The translations under genes and the position numbers were made by a program. A DNA stretch of 49,969 nucleotides from contig JACJXK010000021.1 in the NCBI GenBank assembly GCA_020636675.1, forward strand, positions 1-49,969, in the 5' to 3' direction. Source of the DNA: Prevotellaceae bacterium. Its GTDB lineage: Bacteria > Bacteroidota > Bacteroidia > Bacteroidales > Paludibacteraceae. Below, piece by piece: positions 31,912 through 41,083 of the stretch. How positions within the stretch are numbered: position 1 is the first letter of the stretch; each line of letters opens with the position of its first letter. Under the pieces are notes generated by a model. It made no database searches, was not told the origin of the DNA, and saw nothing but the letters and a program-made list of their open reading frames with translations.

Positions 31912-34020
31912 TTGAAAGTCTGTATAGCAGAGAAACCGAGCGTTGCCCGCGAAATTGCCGCCATTCTTGGTGCCAATAGCAAAAGAGACGGATACATCGA
32001 AGGAAACGGATACCAAGTGACTTGGGTGTTCGGGCATCTCTGTACCCTAAAGGAACCGCACGAATACAATCCGGCATGGAAAAGATGGTCTCTGTACGAC
32101 CTTCCGATGATTCCTCAACGTTTCGGAATCAAACTCATAGCAAATCCGGGGTCGGAGAAACAATTCCATATCATCGAGAAATTAATCAATAGCGCCGAGG
32201 AGGTAATCAACTGCGGTGATGCCGGACAAGAAGGAGAACTGATACAACGCTGGGTGATGCAAAAGGCCGGTTGCAAATGCCCGGTCAGAAGACTTTGGAT
32301 CTCTTCACTGACAGAAGAAGCCATAAAAGAGGGATTTAACAGCCTTAGACCACAATCGGACTTCGACAAGCTATACGAAGCAGGAGCCATGCGAGCCATC
32401 GGAGACTGGCTTTTGGGCATGAACGCCACCCGACTATACACACTACGATACGGACAAAACAAACAAGTCCTTTCCATCGGAAGAGTCCAGACTCCAACAC
32501 TTGCTCTGATAGTAAACAGACACTTAGAAATAGAGAACTTCCAACCGGAACAATATTGGGAACTAAAGACACTCTATCGCGACACCACATTCTCTGCCAC
32601 AAAAGGCAGATTCACTTCCGAAGAGGAAGGTCGAAGATTTCTGTCCGAAGTCATCGACAGCGAGTTCGAAGTGACCGACATCTCCAACAAGAAAGGCACA
32701 GAATCGGCACCTAGGCTGTTCGACCTCACTTCGCTTCAGGTGGAGTGTAACAAAAAGTTCGGATTCTCGGCAGACGATACGCTAAAATATATACAATCCC
32801 TTTACGAAAAGAAGGTAACGACCTACCCTCGTGTAGATACCACTTATCTGAGCGAAGACATCTACCCTAAAGTACCAAACATACTCAAAGGGTTGAAAAA
32901 CTACGATCAATTGGTGCAAAGCGTATTGCAAAACAAAATTCCAAAAACGAAGAAAGTATTTGACAATAGCAAGATTACCGACCACCACGCCATCATCCCA
33001 ACAGGCGTCAATCCTGTCAATTTGACCGCCGAAGAGTGGAAAGTATTCGACATCATTGCCCGTAGGTTCATCGCCAACTTCTATCCCGAATGCCAAACTT
33101 CCACAACTACCATTATGGGTAAGGTGGACAAAATCGAATTCAAGACTTCCGGCAAACAGATTCTGTCGCCCGGATGGCGCGTAGTATTCGAAAAGGAGAA
33201 AAACGACGAGGAAAACACCAATGAAGACGAGGAAAAGACATTGCCTATCTTCACCAAAGGCGAACATGGCCCCCATAAACCCGACCTGAACGAGAAATGG
33301 ACACAACCGCCAAAACCATACACAGAAGCCACACTGCTGCGAGCCATGGAAACAGCAGGCAAACAGATGGAAGACGGTGAACTGAGAGACCTTCTCAAAG
33401 AAAACGGCATAGGAAGACCTTCCACGCGCGCCAACATCATAGAGACGCTCTACAAACGCAACTACATGCGCAAGGAGCGCAAAAACATATACCCCACGCA
33501 GACAGGTATAGACCTCATACTGACCATACAACAAGAACTGCTCAAATCGGCAGAACTGACCGGACAATGGGAGAAACGGCTCCGTATGATAGAACGCAGC
33601 ACTTATCAAAGCAACACTTTTCTTGGCGAACTGAAACAGATGGTCACCTCTATTGTCCAAACCGTAAAAAACGATACGGGAAAGAGCATCACCATCGAAG
33701 AGAAAAAAGAGGAGGAGAATAAAAAGAAAGGCAAGGCAAAAGCAGAAAAAACGGACAAACAAAAAAGTGCGCCAAAAGTTTCCGTACTAAATATAGAGGG
33801 GACAAAATGTCCTATCTGCGAGAAAGGAAAAATACTGAAAGGGAAGAACGCATATGGCTGTTCCGAATGGAGAGCAGGCTGCAATTTGCGGATACCATTC
33901 TCCCTATTCGGGCACGATTTCACACCGGATGAGCTGTCCTCCCTCCTACAAAAAAAGGCAATCGGGATAAACGACAAAAAATTTCAGATAGGAGAAGACG
34001 GCATCTTACGGGAAATATGA
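31912..34020 (+). CDS. topB: DNA topoisomerase III, TTG start
   Basis: 702-aa type IA topoisomerase that cuts and passes single strands, resolving recombination and replication intermediates. The start codon is TTG at 31912, preceded by AAGGAG eight to ten bases upstream; the protein then begins KVCIAEKPSVAREIAAILG, the exact family N-terminus, so no ATG start fits. The Toprim acids appear in AEKPS and GDAGQEGELIQRW. SIGRVQTPTLALIV is at about 188-201, and the active tyrosine is in TTYPRVDTTYLSED near 306. The C-terminus carries a Lys-rich linker (KKEEENKKKGKAKAEK) and one four-Cys zinc ribbon (CPIC…CSEWRAGC). It lies downstream of nadE. Confidence 0.93.
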   Translation: MKVCIAEKPSVAREIAAILGANSKRDGYIEGNGYQVTWVFGHLCTLKEPHEYNPAWKRWSLYDLPMIPQRFGIKLIANPGSEKQFHIIEKLINSAEEVINCGDAGQEGELIQRWVMQKAGCKCPVRRLWISSLTEEAIKEGFNSLRPQSDFDKLYEAGAMRAIGDWLLGMNATRLYTLRYGQNKQVLSIGRVQTPTLALIVNRHLEIENFQPEQYWELKTLYRDTTFSATKGRFTSEEEGRRFLSEVIDSEFEVTDISNKKGTESAPRLFDLTSLQVECNKKFGFSADDTLKYIQSLYEKKVTTYPRVDTTYLSEDIYPKVPNILKGLKNYDQLVQSVLQNKIPKTKKVFDNSKITDHHAIIPTGVNPVNLTAEEWKVFDIIARRFIANFYPECQTSTTTIMGKVDKIEFKTSGKQILSPGWRVVFEKEKNDEENTNEDEEKTLPIFTKGEHGPHKPDLNEKWTQPPKPYTEATLLRAMETAGKQMEDGELRDLLKENGIGRPSTRANIIETLYKRNYMRKERKNIYPTQTGIDLILTIQQELLKSAELTGQWEKRLRMIERSTYQSNTFLGELKQMVTSIVQTVKNDTGKSITIEEKKEEENKKKGKAKAEKTDKQKSAPKVSVLNIEGTKCPICEKGKILKGKNAYGCSEWRAGCNLRIPFSLFGHDFTPDELSSLLQKKAIGINDKKFQIGEDGILREI

Positions 34021-34032
34021 CACACCTCCAAC

Positions 34033-34133
34033 GCTTACTTTTCTCCGACAAGAAAAGTAAGCAAAATTGCCTGCGCTACCGTCTGCTGTCCCAGATATAA
34101 AGACGCCACTCCGCCTCCGCGGCCAAAGGCGAA
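34033..34133 (+). repeat. Stem-loop repeat block, copy at 34.0 kb
   Basis: Perfect 12-bp stem GCTTACTTTTCT (34033-34044) / AGAAAAGTAAGC (34051-34062) with loop CCGACA, followed by TTGCCTGCGCT and CCTCCGCGGCCAAAGGCGAA. The block recurs inverted at 28381-28480; the stem's first half also recurs at 1944-1963. Confidence 0.7.
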
Positions 34134-34269
34134 TTTCCGTCTACCGATACCGAAGAGGTTTGAAACATACACCATCTCTCGCCATATCTGCATGAAAAAA
34201 ATCATCCAATGCCATCGGATTTGTGCGAGAAAAATAGAAAATAGATGTTCTATTTCTGTTTCTATGATT

Positions 34270-34277
34270 TACCTTTG
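34270..34277 (+). promoter_or_regulatory. Candidate -7 box for the M16 peptidase
   Basis: TACCTTTG, 23 nt before the start codon at 34301. The -33 region is weak. Confidence 0.45.
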
Positions 34278-34300
34278 CGCCTAAAATAAAAATTCCATAT

Positions 34301-35545
34301 ATGCTGAAGATTAATCGTTTTATGTTGGAGAATGGGTTGAGGGTTGTTCATCATGAAGACCAATCGACCCCGATGGTCGTTATCAACACACTTTACGACG
34401 TCGGATCAAAAGACGAAGATTCCAACCATACAGGATTCGCCCATCTATTTGAGCACCTGATGTTTGGTGGTTCCGCCAACATCCCCTCATTTGACGACCC
34501 CATTCAGCAATCAGGCGGAGAAAACAACGCATGGACCAGCAACGACCTGACCAACTACTACGAAGTACTTCCTCACCAAAACGTGGAGATCGGATTCTGG
34601 TTGGAATCAGACCGTATGTTAAGTCTGGACTTCAGCCAGCATAGTCTGGACGTTCAGAAACACGTCGTTTGCGAAGAGTTCAAACAGAGGAACTTGAACC
34701 AACCATACGGAGACGTGAGCCACCTGCTGCGTTCCATGGCATTCGCCAAGCACCCATACCGATGGCCTACCATCGGGTTGGAACTGTCTCACATAGAGAA
34801 TGTGGATTTGGAGGCAGAAAAAGCCTTTTTCTTCTCCCACTATGCGCCCAACAACGCCATTCTTTCCGTTGTAGGAAACATCAGCTTGGAGGAGACCAGA
34901 CGACTGGTGAACAAATGGTATGGAGATATTCCTCGTCGGGAAATACATAAACGTCAACTAGAAACAGAACCCCAGCAAACCGAAGCCCGGCTACAAGAGG
35001 TGGAACGAGATGTGCCCGTAAACGCCATCTACAAAGCCTACCATTCGGACAAAAGGAACAGTGAGGGTTACTATGTCACAGACGTCATCTCTGACATTTT
35101 GGCCAACGGAAACTCATCCAGACTTTTTCAAAGTTTAGTGAAAGACAGCAAACTATTTGTCGATGTAAACGCCTATATCTCCGGAGATATAGAAGAAGGC
35201 CTATTCTTTCTGACGGGAAAGCTATCTGACGGAGTTTCGTTTGAAGCGGCAGACGAAGCACTCTGTGCAGAGGTAGAGAAGCTCACCAACACACTAGTTG
35301 ACGAACATGAACTGGAAAAAGTAAAAAACAAATACGAATCGAGCCAACTATTCAGCGACATGAGCTTGATGGGAAAGGCAAACAACTTGGCCTACTTCGA
35401 GCTGCTTGGCAACGCGGAGATGATGAACAACGAAATAGCCAACTACCGCAAAGTATCAGCCAAAGAGATTCAGGCAAAGGCAAAGGAGATTTTCCGCAAA
35501 GAAAATTGCTCCACACTCTACTATAAAGCAAAGGGAAAGGAATAG
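34301..35545 (+). CDS. M16-family zinc metallopeptidase
   Basis: 414-aa peptidase of the insulinase/pitrilysin family. The inverted zinc motif HLFEH is H48-L-F-E51-H52 in GFAHLFEHLMFGG, and the third ligand is E125 or E126 in HVVCEEFKQRN, about 75 residues on, as the family requires. The C-terminal half (from about 170) is the second, non-catalytic M16 domain. There is no signal peptide (MLKINRFMLENGLRVVHHED), so it appears cytoplasmic, unlike many periplasmic M16 relatives in this phylum. At this size it would act as a dimer or with a partner, but no second M16 gene is adjacent. A hairpin at 35553-35587 follows. Confidence 0.9.
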   Translation: MLKINRFMLENGLRVVHHEDQSTPMVVINTLYDVGSKDEDSNHTGFAHLFEHLMFGGSANIPSFDDPIQQSGGENNAWTSNDLTNYYEVLPHQNVEIGFWLESDRMLSLDFSQHSLDVQKHVVCEEFKQRNLNQPYGDVSHLLRSMAFAKHPYRWPTIGLELSHIENVDLEAEKAFFFSHYAPNNAILSVVGNISLEETRRLVNKWYGDIPRREIHKRQLETEPQQTEARLQEVERDVPVNAIYKAYHSDKRNSEGYYVTDVISDILANGNSSRLFQSLVKDSKLFVDVNAYISGDIEEGLFFLTGKLSDGVSFEAADEALCAEVEKLTNTLVDEHELEKVKNKYESSQLFSDMSLMGKANNLAYFELLGNAEMMNNEIANYRKVSAKEIQAKAKEIFRKENCSTLYYKAKGKE

Positions 35546-35552
35546 TACAAAA

Positions 35553-35587
35553 AAGTCGGAATTGCAATTTATTGACAATTCCGACTT
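35553..35587. terminator. Hairpin between convergent genes
   Basis: AAGTCGGAATTG (35553-35564) and CAATTCCGACTT (35576-35587), a 12-bp perfect stem between the M16 and DUF805 genes. The minus strand has a short TTTTTT after it. Confidence 0.7.
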
Positions 35588-35609
35588 CCATCCGTTTTTT
35601 CCCTAGCAA

Positions 35610-35993
35610 TTAAGCATTTTCTATCTCAGCCTCTATCGCTTTTGGATCCGGGCCATATTGGTTCTCATGACGGTCTCCTTCTATCACACTTAGGATAAAG
35701 AGAATTATACTTCCTACGTACGGAACCAAACAGATTAAGTACCACCATCCACTCTTATTGGTATCATGAAGACGCCTAACTGTAACAGCAATAGACGGCA
35801 CTAAAAAGACTAAAAAAAACGGTACTAATAAAAAGATCACAAATGGTCCTAATATAAATACAAGTAATGACATTAAGGATCCAAACAACAATGCGAACAA
35901 ACCCACAAAAAGCATATACATCCAATACTCCTTGCGTCTTGCACGTCCATTAAACGTAGCATAATTCTTCATACATTTTATAAACCACTTCAT
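35610..35993 (-). CDS. DUF805 membrane protein
   Basis: 127-aa inner-membrane protein with the family landmarks: FNGRARRKEYWMYMLF near 14-29, and the signature RRLHDTNKSGWWYLI after the third helix. Four hydrophobic helices. It ends in the short acidic tail GDRHENQYGPDPKAIEAEI, also typical of DUF805. The role of the family is unknown. It has no operon partner: the RDD gene upstream on the same strand is 93 bp away. Confidence 0.88.
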   Translation of the reverse strand: MKWFIKCMKNYATFNGRARRKEYWMYMLFVGLFALLFGSLMSLLVFILGPFVIFLLVPFFLVFLVPSIAVTVRRLHDTNKSGWWYLICLVPYVGSIILFILSVIEGDRHENQYGPDPKAIEAEIENA

Positions 35994-36086
35994 CTGTAAA
36001 CAAACTAAATGACTCCTACTCTTTTATGGCTTTTCGGAAATACGCCCTTATAATAATATCACATTAAATGCCATCTATTGGAAAAT

Positions 36087-36797
36087 TCAAACGGCAGGTT
36101 CCTTTTCCAAAACCTGAACTTGATAGTAATAATCGTTTCTCACCTGCTGAAGGAACTGTTTGTCAGACATATCCGAATTCTGTATACCCATCCTCTTTCT
36201 TATCAAGCGAGCCACCTGATCCTGCTGAGAATAGAACTTTTTATCATAAAGCGCACTTTTCACATACCCCATATCCTTTGAGGTAAGTAACAGCACATTT
36301 TCAAAACGAGGCTTATACTTCGGATCCGTGTATTTGTAATCGTCTTCCAACGACACCTTGACCATCTTATTCGTCTGCTTCTTCACCACATAACATCCGC
36401 TCGCAATATCTCCTATCCTTTGTGATTTTTTATTTATAAGCACCACGCCAACCACCCAGAAATCTATCGGGTAAAGCAACCACCTGATAACACATTGGCT
36501 GAAACTAGGTGGAACGCCATCATCAGAAACAACCGTTATACGCATCAACATCTTACCTATCGTCTGTCCATGGCTAAGGTATTCGATGAATACGTTCATG
36601 CAAGATATAAATATATAAACCAATACAATAAAATAGTAAGGATTTACAAATGATGAAGACACAAAAATTCCGCACAACAAGATGATATATTGCAGAATCC
36701 TATCCATTACAATAGCCAATATACGCTGCTCAATATCAGCCACCTCGTAACTCAGCTTAACATATTGTCCGGTCGTAACGTTAATATTTTCTATCAT
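36087..36797 (-). CDS. RDD-family membrane protein
   Basis: 236 aa from MIENINVTTGQYVKLSYEVA; the frame is open to 36830, but this start gives the usual cytoplasmic N-terminus. The RDD domain (about 10-150) has conserved pieces IEQRILAIVMDRILQY, LSHGQTIGKMLMRITVV and QRIGDIASGCYVV, with three to four membrane helices. A soluble charged tail of about 80 residues follows. RDD proteins often accompany MoxR/DUF58 clusters; here the gene is divergent from that operon and shares its control region, which suggests joint work at the inner membrane. The promoter is at 36950-36920. Confidence 0.85.
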   Translation of the reverse strand: MIENINVTTGQYVKLSYEVADIEQRILAIVMDRILQYIILLCGIFVSSSFVNPYYFIVLVYIFISCMNVFIEYLSHGQTIGKMLMRITVVSDDGVPPSFSQCVIRWLLYPIDFWVVGVVLINKKSQRIGDIASGCYVVKKQTNKMVKVSLEDDYKYTDPKYKPRFENVLLLTSKDMGYVKSALYDKKFYSQQDQVARLIRKRMGIQNSDMSDKQFLQQVRNDYYYQVQVLEKEPAV

Positions 36798-36915
36798 AAT
36801 TGAGCAACAGAATTTAACTAAAATAACCAAATATTTTCAAATAAGAGGTTAAAAACAGGAATTCCTTTCATAACGAAAAAAATCCAACCAATAATTGGCA
36901 AACCTCCACTAAACA

Positions 36916-36946
36916 TTTGCAAAGATAAAGATTTAAAGTATATTTG
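36916..36946 (+). promoter_or_regulatory. Promoter of the SpoIIM-MoxR-DUF58 operon
   Basis: TTTG (36916-36919), 19-nt spacer, TATATTTG (36939-36946): a consensus Bacteroidales promoter 44 nt before the start at 36990. Confidence 0.8.
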
Positions 36947-36950
36947 TAAA
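36920..36950 (-). promoter_or_regulatory. Promoter of the RDD gene, overlapping the operon promoter
   Basis: Minus strand TTTA (36950-36947), 19-nt spacer, TATCTTTG (36927-36920). It occupies nearly the same bases as the plus-strand promoter, so the two polymerases should exclude each other. Confidence 0.65.
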
Positions 36951-36989
36951 TATATTTTAACGAGTAATTTTGAACTTTTCACTACAACA

Positions 36990-37985
36990 ATGAAAGAGAT
37001 TATCTTTATCCGACAAAACAAGACAAAATGGACAAACTACGAAAATAAAATAAAAAGCATTGGCACACTATCGACAGACGAGCTATCTGACATATATCTC
37101 GATGTCACATCCGATTTCGCATACGCCCAATGCAATTATCCAAACGCCCGCATCACACCCTATCTCAACAATATGGCGCGGACTTTACAGGACTTCATCT
37201 ACACCCCAAAGAAAAAGAACTACGCCAAGATAGTCTCCCTATGGAAGGACGATGTGCCCGAAATATTGGCAGACGCGCACAAAGAGATGTTGCTATCCTT
37301 CTGTATTTTCGTTGGGTTTGTCATCATTGGCGTCATTCTAGCAATACAAAGTATAGACAACATTGTCAGCACATTAGGGTCTAGTTATGTCCAAATGACA
37401 TTGGAAAATATTAAAAACGGAGTACCAACGGACGTTTATGGCAATGAAGGTGAAACCCAAATGTTTCTGGGAATCACCTTCAACAACATCTCCATCACGC
37501 TGAAAACATACGGATTTGGCATCATACCTATCATCGGACCGGGTTACATACTGATGGTCAATGGCATCATGCTGGGCGAATTCCAGACTCTATTCTTCAA
37601 ATACGGAGTAGGATTGGACTCCATGCTAGCCATCTGGATCCACGGCACATTAGAAATCTCATCCATCATCATTAGCGGAGCGGCCGCTTTGACTTTAGGA
37701 AACGGATGGATATTTCCCGGCACCTACTCCAGAATGGAATCGCTTAAAAGAAGCGGATTGAAAAGCGTCAAAATACTACTCACAATCATCCCTATGGTCC
37801 TGATGGCCGGTTTTTTGGAGAGCTTCGTCACCCGGCACACAGAATTCCATACCATCGTCAAACTGGCAATCATATTCGGCTCACTAACCTTCATCCTCGT
37901 CTACTACGCATACATTCCTTATAAGATAAGGAAAAGAAGGGCGAATGAGAACAGGAAAACATTCCTTTCAAAAATTGAGATGTAA
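36990..37985 (+). CDS. SpoIIM-like (stage II sporulation protein M family) membrane protein
   Basis: 331-aa inner-membrane protein. An N-terminal helical cytoplasmic part (1-100) precedes about five to six helices. Family pieces include MLLSFCIFVGFVIIGVILAI, LKTYGFGIIPIIGPGYILMV, and WIHGTLEISSIIISGAAALTLG. Sporulation is not expected in this phylum; in non-sporulating bacteria the family member typically sits with RDD, MoxR and DUF58 genes, as here. It is first gene of a five-gene operon with gaps of 12, 1, 21 and 61 bp. The exact role is unknown. Confidence 0.85.
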   Translation: MKEIIFIRQNKTKWTNYENKIKSIGTLSTDELSDIYLDVTSDFAYAQCNYPNARITPYLNNMARTLQDFIYTPKKKNYAKIVSLWKDDVPEILADAHKEMLLSFCIFVGFVIIGVILAIQSIDNIVSTLGSSYVQMTLENIKNGVPTDVYGNEGETQMFLGITFNNISITLKTYGFGIIPIIGPGYILMVNGIMLGEFQTLFFKYGVGLDSMLAIWIHGTLEISSIIISGAAALTLGNGWIFPGTYSRMESLKRSGLKSVKILLTIIPMVLMAGFLESFVTRHTEFHTIVKLAIIFGSLTFILVYYAYIPYKIRKRRANENRKTFLSKIEM

Positions 37986-37997
37986 TACATTCAGGAA

Positions 37998-38774
37998 ATG
38001 AGAAAGAACAGAAATAAGAGATCATCCGCAATGCGGTTTCTATCATTGCTCTTGCTAATCGCAGCGCTCCCCGCCTGGGCGGAGACCGAAGATGAGAATC
38101 AGGCAGATGCGATAGCAGAATTCTACACACAAGATACGCAGGACCACAAAGAAAGCGATGGAAACGATAGCATCTCCATGACAGAGAAGGTCAGCAAGAG
38201 CATCAATGACCTGAAGAAAATACCCTACAACCAATACGGTCCATACGGAAAGTTGGAAAAAGTGTCCGCATCGAAGAAAATCTCCATGGACAACGATTTC
38301 AAACTTCCCCATTTTGACATCAACAGATACATCATCCTCTTTGTGGTGATATTGGTCGTGATATTCTTTTTCATAATATTGATTATAAATATATTCTGCA
38401 TGTCAAGTTCTAAAAGGAAGAAAAAGAAAGACATCACTAACGAAGACGACATCCACAACAGAAATTTCAATACAGAGCTACAGATGATGATTAAAGAAGG
38501 AAACTACAAAGAAGCCATCAAAATCGTATATCTCGAAACACTGTACAAACTGAACGAAAAACATCTGATAAAATGGGAATTGGCAAAAACCCCAGCCGAA
38601 TACTATTACGAGATAAAAAACAAAAACATAAAGACAGACTTTCTCCAGATGACATCCATCTTCCTATCTGTAAGATATGGCAACAAAGAGGCAGACAAGG
38701 ATATGTTCCTGCAGGTAACAGGACAAAGAGACCGCATATTAAAAATCAATTCACAATTGACCATAAGACACTAG
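37998..38774 (+). CDS. DUF4129-like membrane protein
   Basis: 258-aa protein with a cleavable-looking N-terminus (RFLSLLLLIAALPAWAETED), a periplasmic segment of about 80 residues, and one strong membrane helix (YIILFVVILVVIFFFIILII, about 111-130). A Lys-rich stop-transfer KRKKKK and a cytoplasmic helical domain follow. The last part (YKEAIKIVYLETLYKLNEK … KTPAEYYYEI … FLSVRYGNKEAD) matches DUF4129, which is usually found near MoxR ATPases. The next gene starts 1 bp after its stop, implying coupled translation. Confidence 0.75.
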   Translation: MRKNRNKRSSAMRFLSLLLLIAALPAWAETEDENQADAIAEFYTQDTQDHKESDGNDSISMTEKVSKSINDLKKIPYNQYGPYGKLEKVSASKKISMDNDFKLPHFDINRYIILFVVILVVIFFFIILIINIFCMSSSKRKKKKDITNEDDIHNRNFNTELQMMIKEGNYKEAIKIVYLETLYKLNEKHLIKWELAKTPAEYYYEIKNKNIKTDFLQMTSIFLSVRYGNKEADKDMFLQVTGQRDRILKINSQLTIRH

Positions 38775-38775
38775 A

Positions 38776-40029
38776 ATGATGAGAATTTCAGACATAACCC
38801 GCAGGTTTTCGCTATATACGCTATTGGCATTCACTCTTTTCTCGTGCTACGACAACAAAATCATTCACGAATGGACCCCTACTTTCGACGACAATAGCAG
38901 CGAGCCTTTCGGCTGCCAACTGATGGACAACAACCTCTCCGTACTCTTCAAAGAGAACAATCTCCATTATCAGACAAAGATTCTTGCAGAACCCAAAGAG
39001 ACTTTAGATCAAGAAGGAGACCAGTTATGGACAGACTTGGACAACATATATTTAGACTCGGAAATGATCAATATCCTATGGAACAGAATAGGGAAAGGAT
39101 ATTCCACCATCATCGCTACGGAGACGTTCAACGGGCATATACAGACCACAGCAGACAATTTCAACTTCTCCCGTTTCCTAAAAGAGGTCAATACGCAAGA
39201 TAAATATGAGGTTTCCGTAATCGTCGATGAAATGACAGGCAAGGATTATAGTTTTCCGAAACAGCTATGCGTCAAACGTTTTCTCAACGAGTCTGAAATG
39301 CGAAACATGGGCGAGGAAGAGAGGCAAGTGATAGCCAGAGCCGACGGACAACCAATCGCCATACGATATAGGAGCTACAACGGAGCCTGCATTCTTGTCA
39401 TCAGCACGCCATTGCTGTTTACCAACTACGGACTGCTACACGAGAACAACGCCGAGCTACTTGTCGACCTCATCAAACAAGCCGGAATAAAGAACGGATT
39501 AACTCGCATATTCTACAAACAGAAACAGATTGACAGCAATCGATATAAAGGCGACATACTGTCGACATCCAGCGACTTCTCTATTCTGAACGACCTATTT
39601 AAGGCTCTTGCCACCAAGATTGCCATCATCTTGGGCATCCTTATCTTCATCTTGTTCCTACTCTTCTCCGCCAAAAGGAGACAGAGAATCATACCCGTCA
39701 GGCAAGCTCCATACAACAAGACATTGGATTTTATCCGCCAAGTCAGCAAATTGTACTTCTGGAGAAACGACTATTCCAATATGACAAGGAAAAAGATTGT
39801 CTATTTCTTCGCCTTCATCAACGAAAGGCTCCACATCCGTATGGACGACGAGAGCCTACTATCAGACAATTGCAGCATCTTATCGTCCGTCTCCGGTTTA
39901 CCAAAAGACTCTATCGAGAAACTGACAAAGAAACTTCTTTCCATACATCTGCATAACGAAGAGGTAAACGAACAGGATATGACGCTCTGCATCGACCAGA
40001 TGAATGCCATTTTAAAGAAACTAATGTAA
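38776..40029 (+). CDS. DUF4350-type lipoprotein/membrane protein
   Basis: 417 aa. The N-terminus ends in LLAFTLFSCYD, a lipobox-like signal with C34, although a membrane-anchored form is also possible. Residues about 40-270 form a domain that resembles DUF4350 (GATase-like fold: GKGYSTIIATETFNGHIQTT, RSYNGACILVISTPLLFTNY). A membrane helix near 282-303 (KIAIILGILIFILFLLF) then leads to a cytoplasmic part with a helical bundle. So most of the protein faces the periplasm while its tail can touch the MoxR ATPase. It is third in the operon. Confidence 0.72.
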   Translation: MMRISDITRRFSLYTLLAFTLFSCYDNKIIHEWTPTFDDNSSEPFGCQLMDNNLSVLFKENNLHYQTKILAEPKETLDQEGDQLWTDLDNIYLDSEMINILWNRIGKGYSTIIATETFNGHIQTTADNFNFSRFLKEVNTQDKYEVSVIVDEMTGKDYSFPKQLCVKRFLNESEMRNMGEEERQVIARADGQPIAIRYRSYNGACILVISTPLLFTNYGLLHENNAELLVDLIKQAGIKNGLTRIFYKQKQIDSNRYKGDILSTSSDFSILNDLFKALATKIAIILGILIFILFLLFSAKRRQRIIPVRQAPYNKTLDFIRQVSKLYFWRNDYSNMTRKKIVYFFAFINERLHIRMDDESLLSDNCSILSSVSGLPKDSIEKLTKKLLSIHLHNEEVNEQDMTLCIDQMNAILKKLM

Positions 40030-40050
40030 AAAATATATAACAAGAAGAAC

Positions 40051-41022
40051 ATGGAAGAAAACAACGACAATTTCTCAAGCCACCTATACGTGGATAAAAT
40101 TCAAGAGATGAGGGAAAAGATATCATCCGTCATTTCAGGACAGGAAAAAGTATCAGACCTTATACTCACCGCCATCTTGGCAGACGGACATATTCTGATA
40201 GAAGGCGTTCCAGGCGTAGCAAAAACGCTGACGGCCAGACTTGTATCCAAACTAATAAGCGCAGATTTCTCCAGAATGCAGTTTACTTCAGACCTGATGC
40301 CATCCGATGTGTTGGGCACCAACGTGTTCAACATGAGCACCAACACGTTCGACTTTCATAAAGGTCCGGCATTCGGCGACATTGTCCTCGTAGACGAGAT
40401 AAACCGAGCTCCGGCAAAAACACAATCGGCACTATTTGAGGTCATGGAAGAGAGACAGACCACCATAGACGGCCAGTGCTACTCCATGGGCGACGTCTAT
40501 ACCATCATCGCCACTCAGAACCCGATTGAACAAGAGGGTACCTACCGACTGCCGGAAGCGCAGCTCGACCGTTTCCTCTTCAAGATAAACATGGGATACC
40601 CTAATCTGGAAGATGAAATAAAGGTATTGCAGGCCCATGACAAGACAAAGAAATTCACAAAGCTGAACGAAATAGAGCCTATCATATCCAAATCGGAACT
40701 TTTGGAATTGAGGGAAAAGTCGCATAGAATATTCATCGACGAAAAGATGATCAGATATATCGCACAGATTATACAAGAGACCAGATGCAACAAATCCATC
40801 TACTTGGGAGCATCTCCACGTGCTTCCATCGCACTGATGGAGACGTCCAAAGCCTATGCGCTGATACAGGGAAGATTATTCGTCATCCCTGACGACATCA
40901 AATTTTTGGCATACTCCGTACTCTGCCACCGAATCATACTGACAGCCGAAGCCGAAATGGAAGGCATCACCATCGAAAACGTAGTAGGCAATATCATTGA
41001 GAAAGTGGAAGTTCCCAAATAA
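40051..41022 (+). CDS. MoxR-family AAA+ ATPase
   Basis: 323-aa cytoplasmic ATPase that acts as a chaperone or remodelling motor, usually with vWA-domain partners. Walker A is GVPGVAKT at 52-59. Walker B and sensor elements appear in VLVDEINRAPAKTQSALFEV and IIATQNPIEQEGTYRLPEAQ, and the lid domain includes SPRASIALMETSKAYAL. No insertion or missing motif is visible. It is followed by the DUF58/vWA-like gene, its likely physical partner. Confidence 0.93.
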   Translation: MEENNDNFSSHLYVDKIQEMREKISSVISGQEKVSDLILTAILADGHILIEGVPGVAKTLTARLVSKLISADFSRMQFTSDLMPSDVLGTNVFNMSTNTFDFHKGPAFGDIVLVDEINRAPAKTQSALFEVMEERQTTIDGQCYSMGDVYTIIATQNPIEQEGTYRLPEAQLDRFLFKINMGYPNLEDEIKVLQAHDKTKKFTKLNEIEPIISKSELLELREKSHRIFIDEKMIRYIAQIIQETRCNKSIYLGASPRASIALMETSKAYALIQGRLFVIPDDIKFLAYSVLCHRIILTAEAEMEGITIENVVGNIIEKVEVPK

Positions 41023-41083
41023 GAGACAGAAGTAAGGACAAATCCGCCATCATTAAAAAAAACAATAAAAACTCCATTCATTA

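Larger units (their letters stand above)
34021..34300. other. Non-coding gap with stem-loop repeat and M16 promoter
   Basis: No gene. It holds the repeat at 34033-34133 and the -7 box TACCTTTG at 34270-34277 ahead of the M16 peptidase. Confidence 0.5.
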
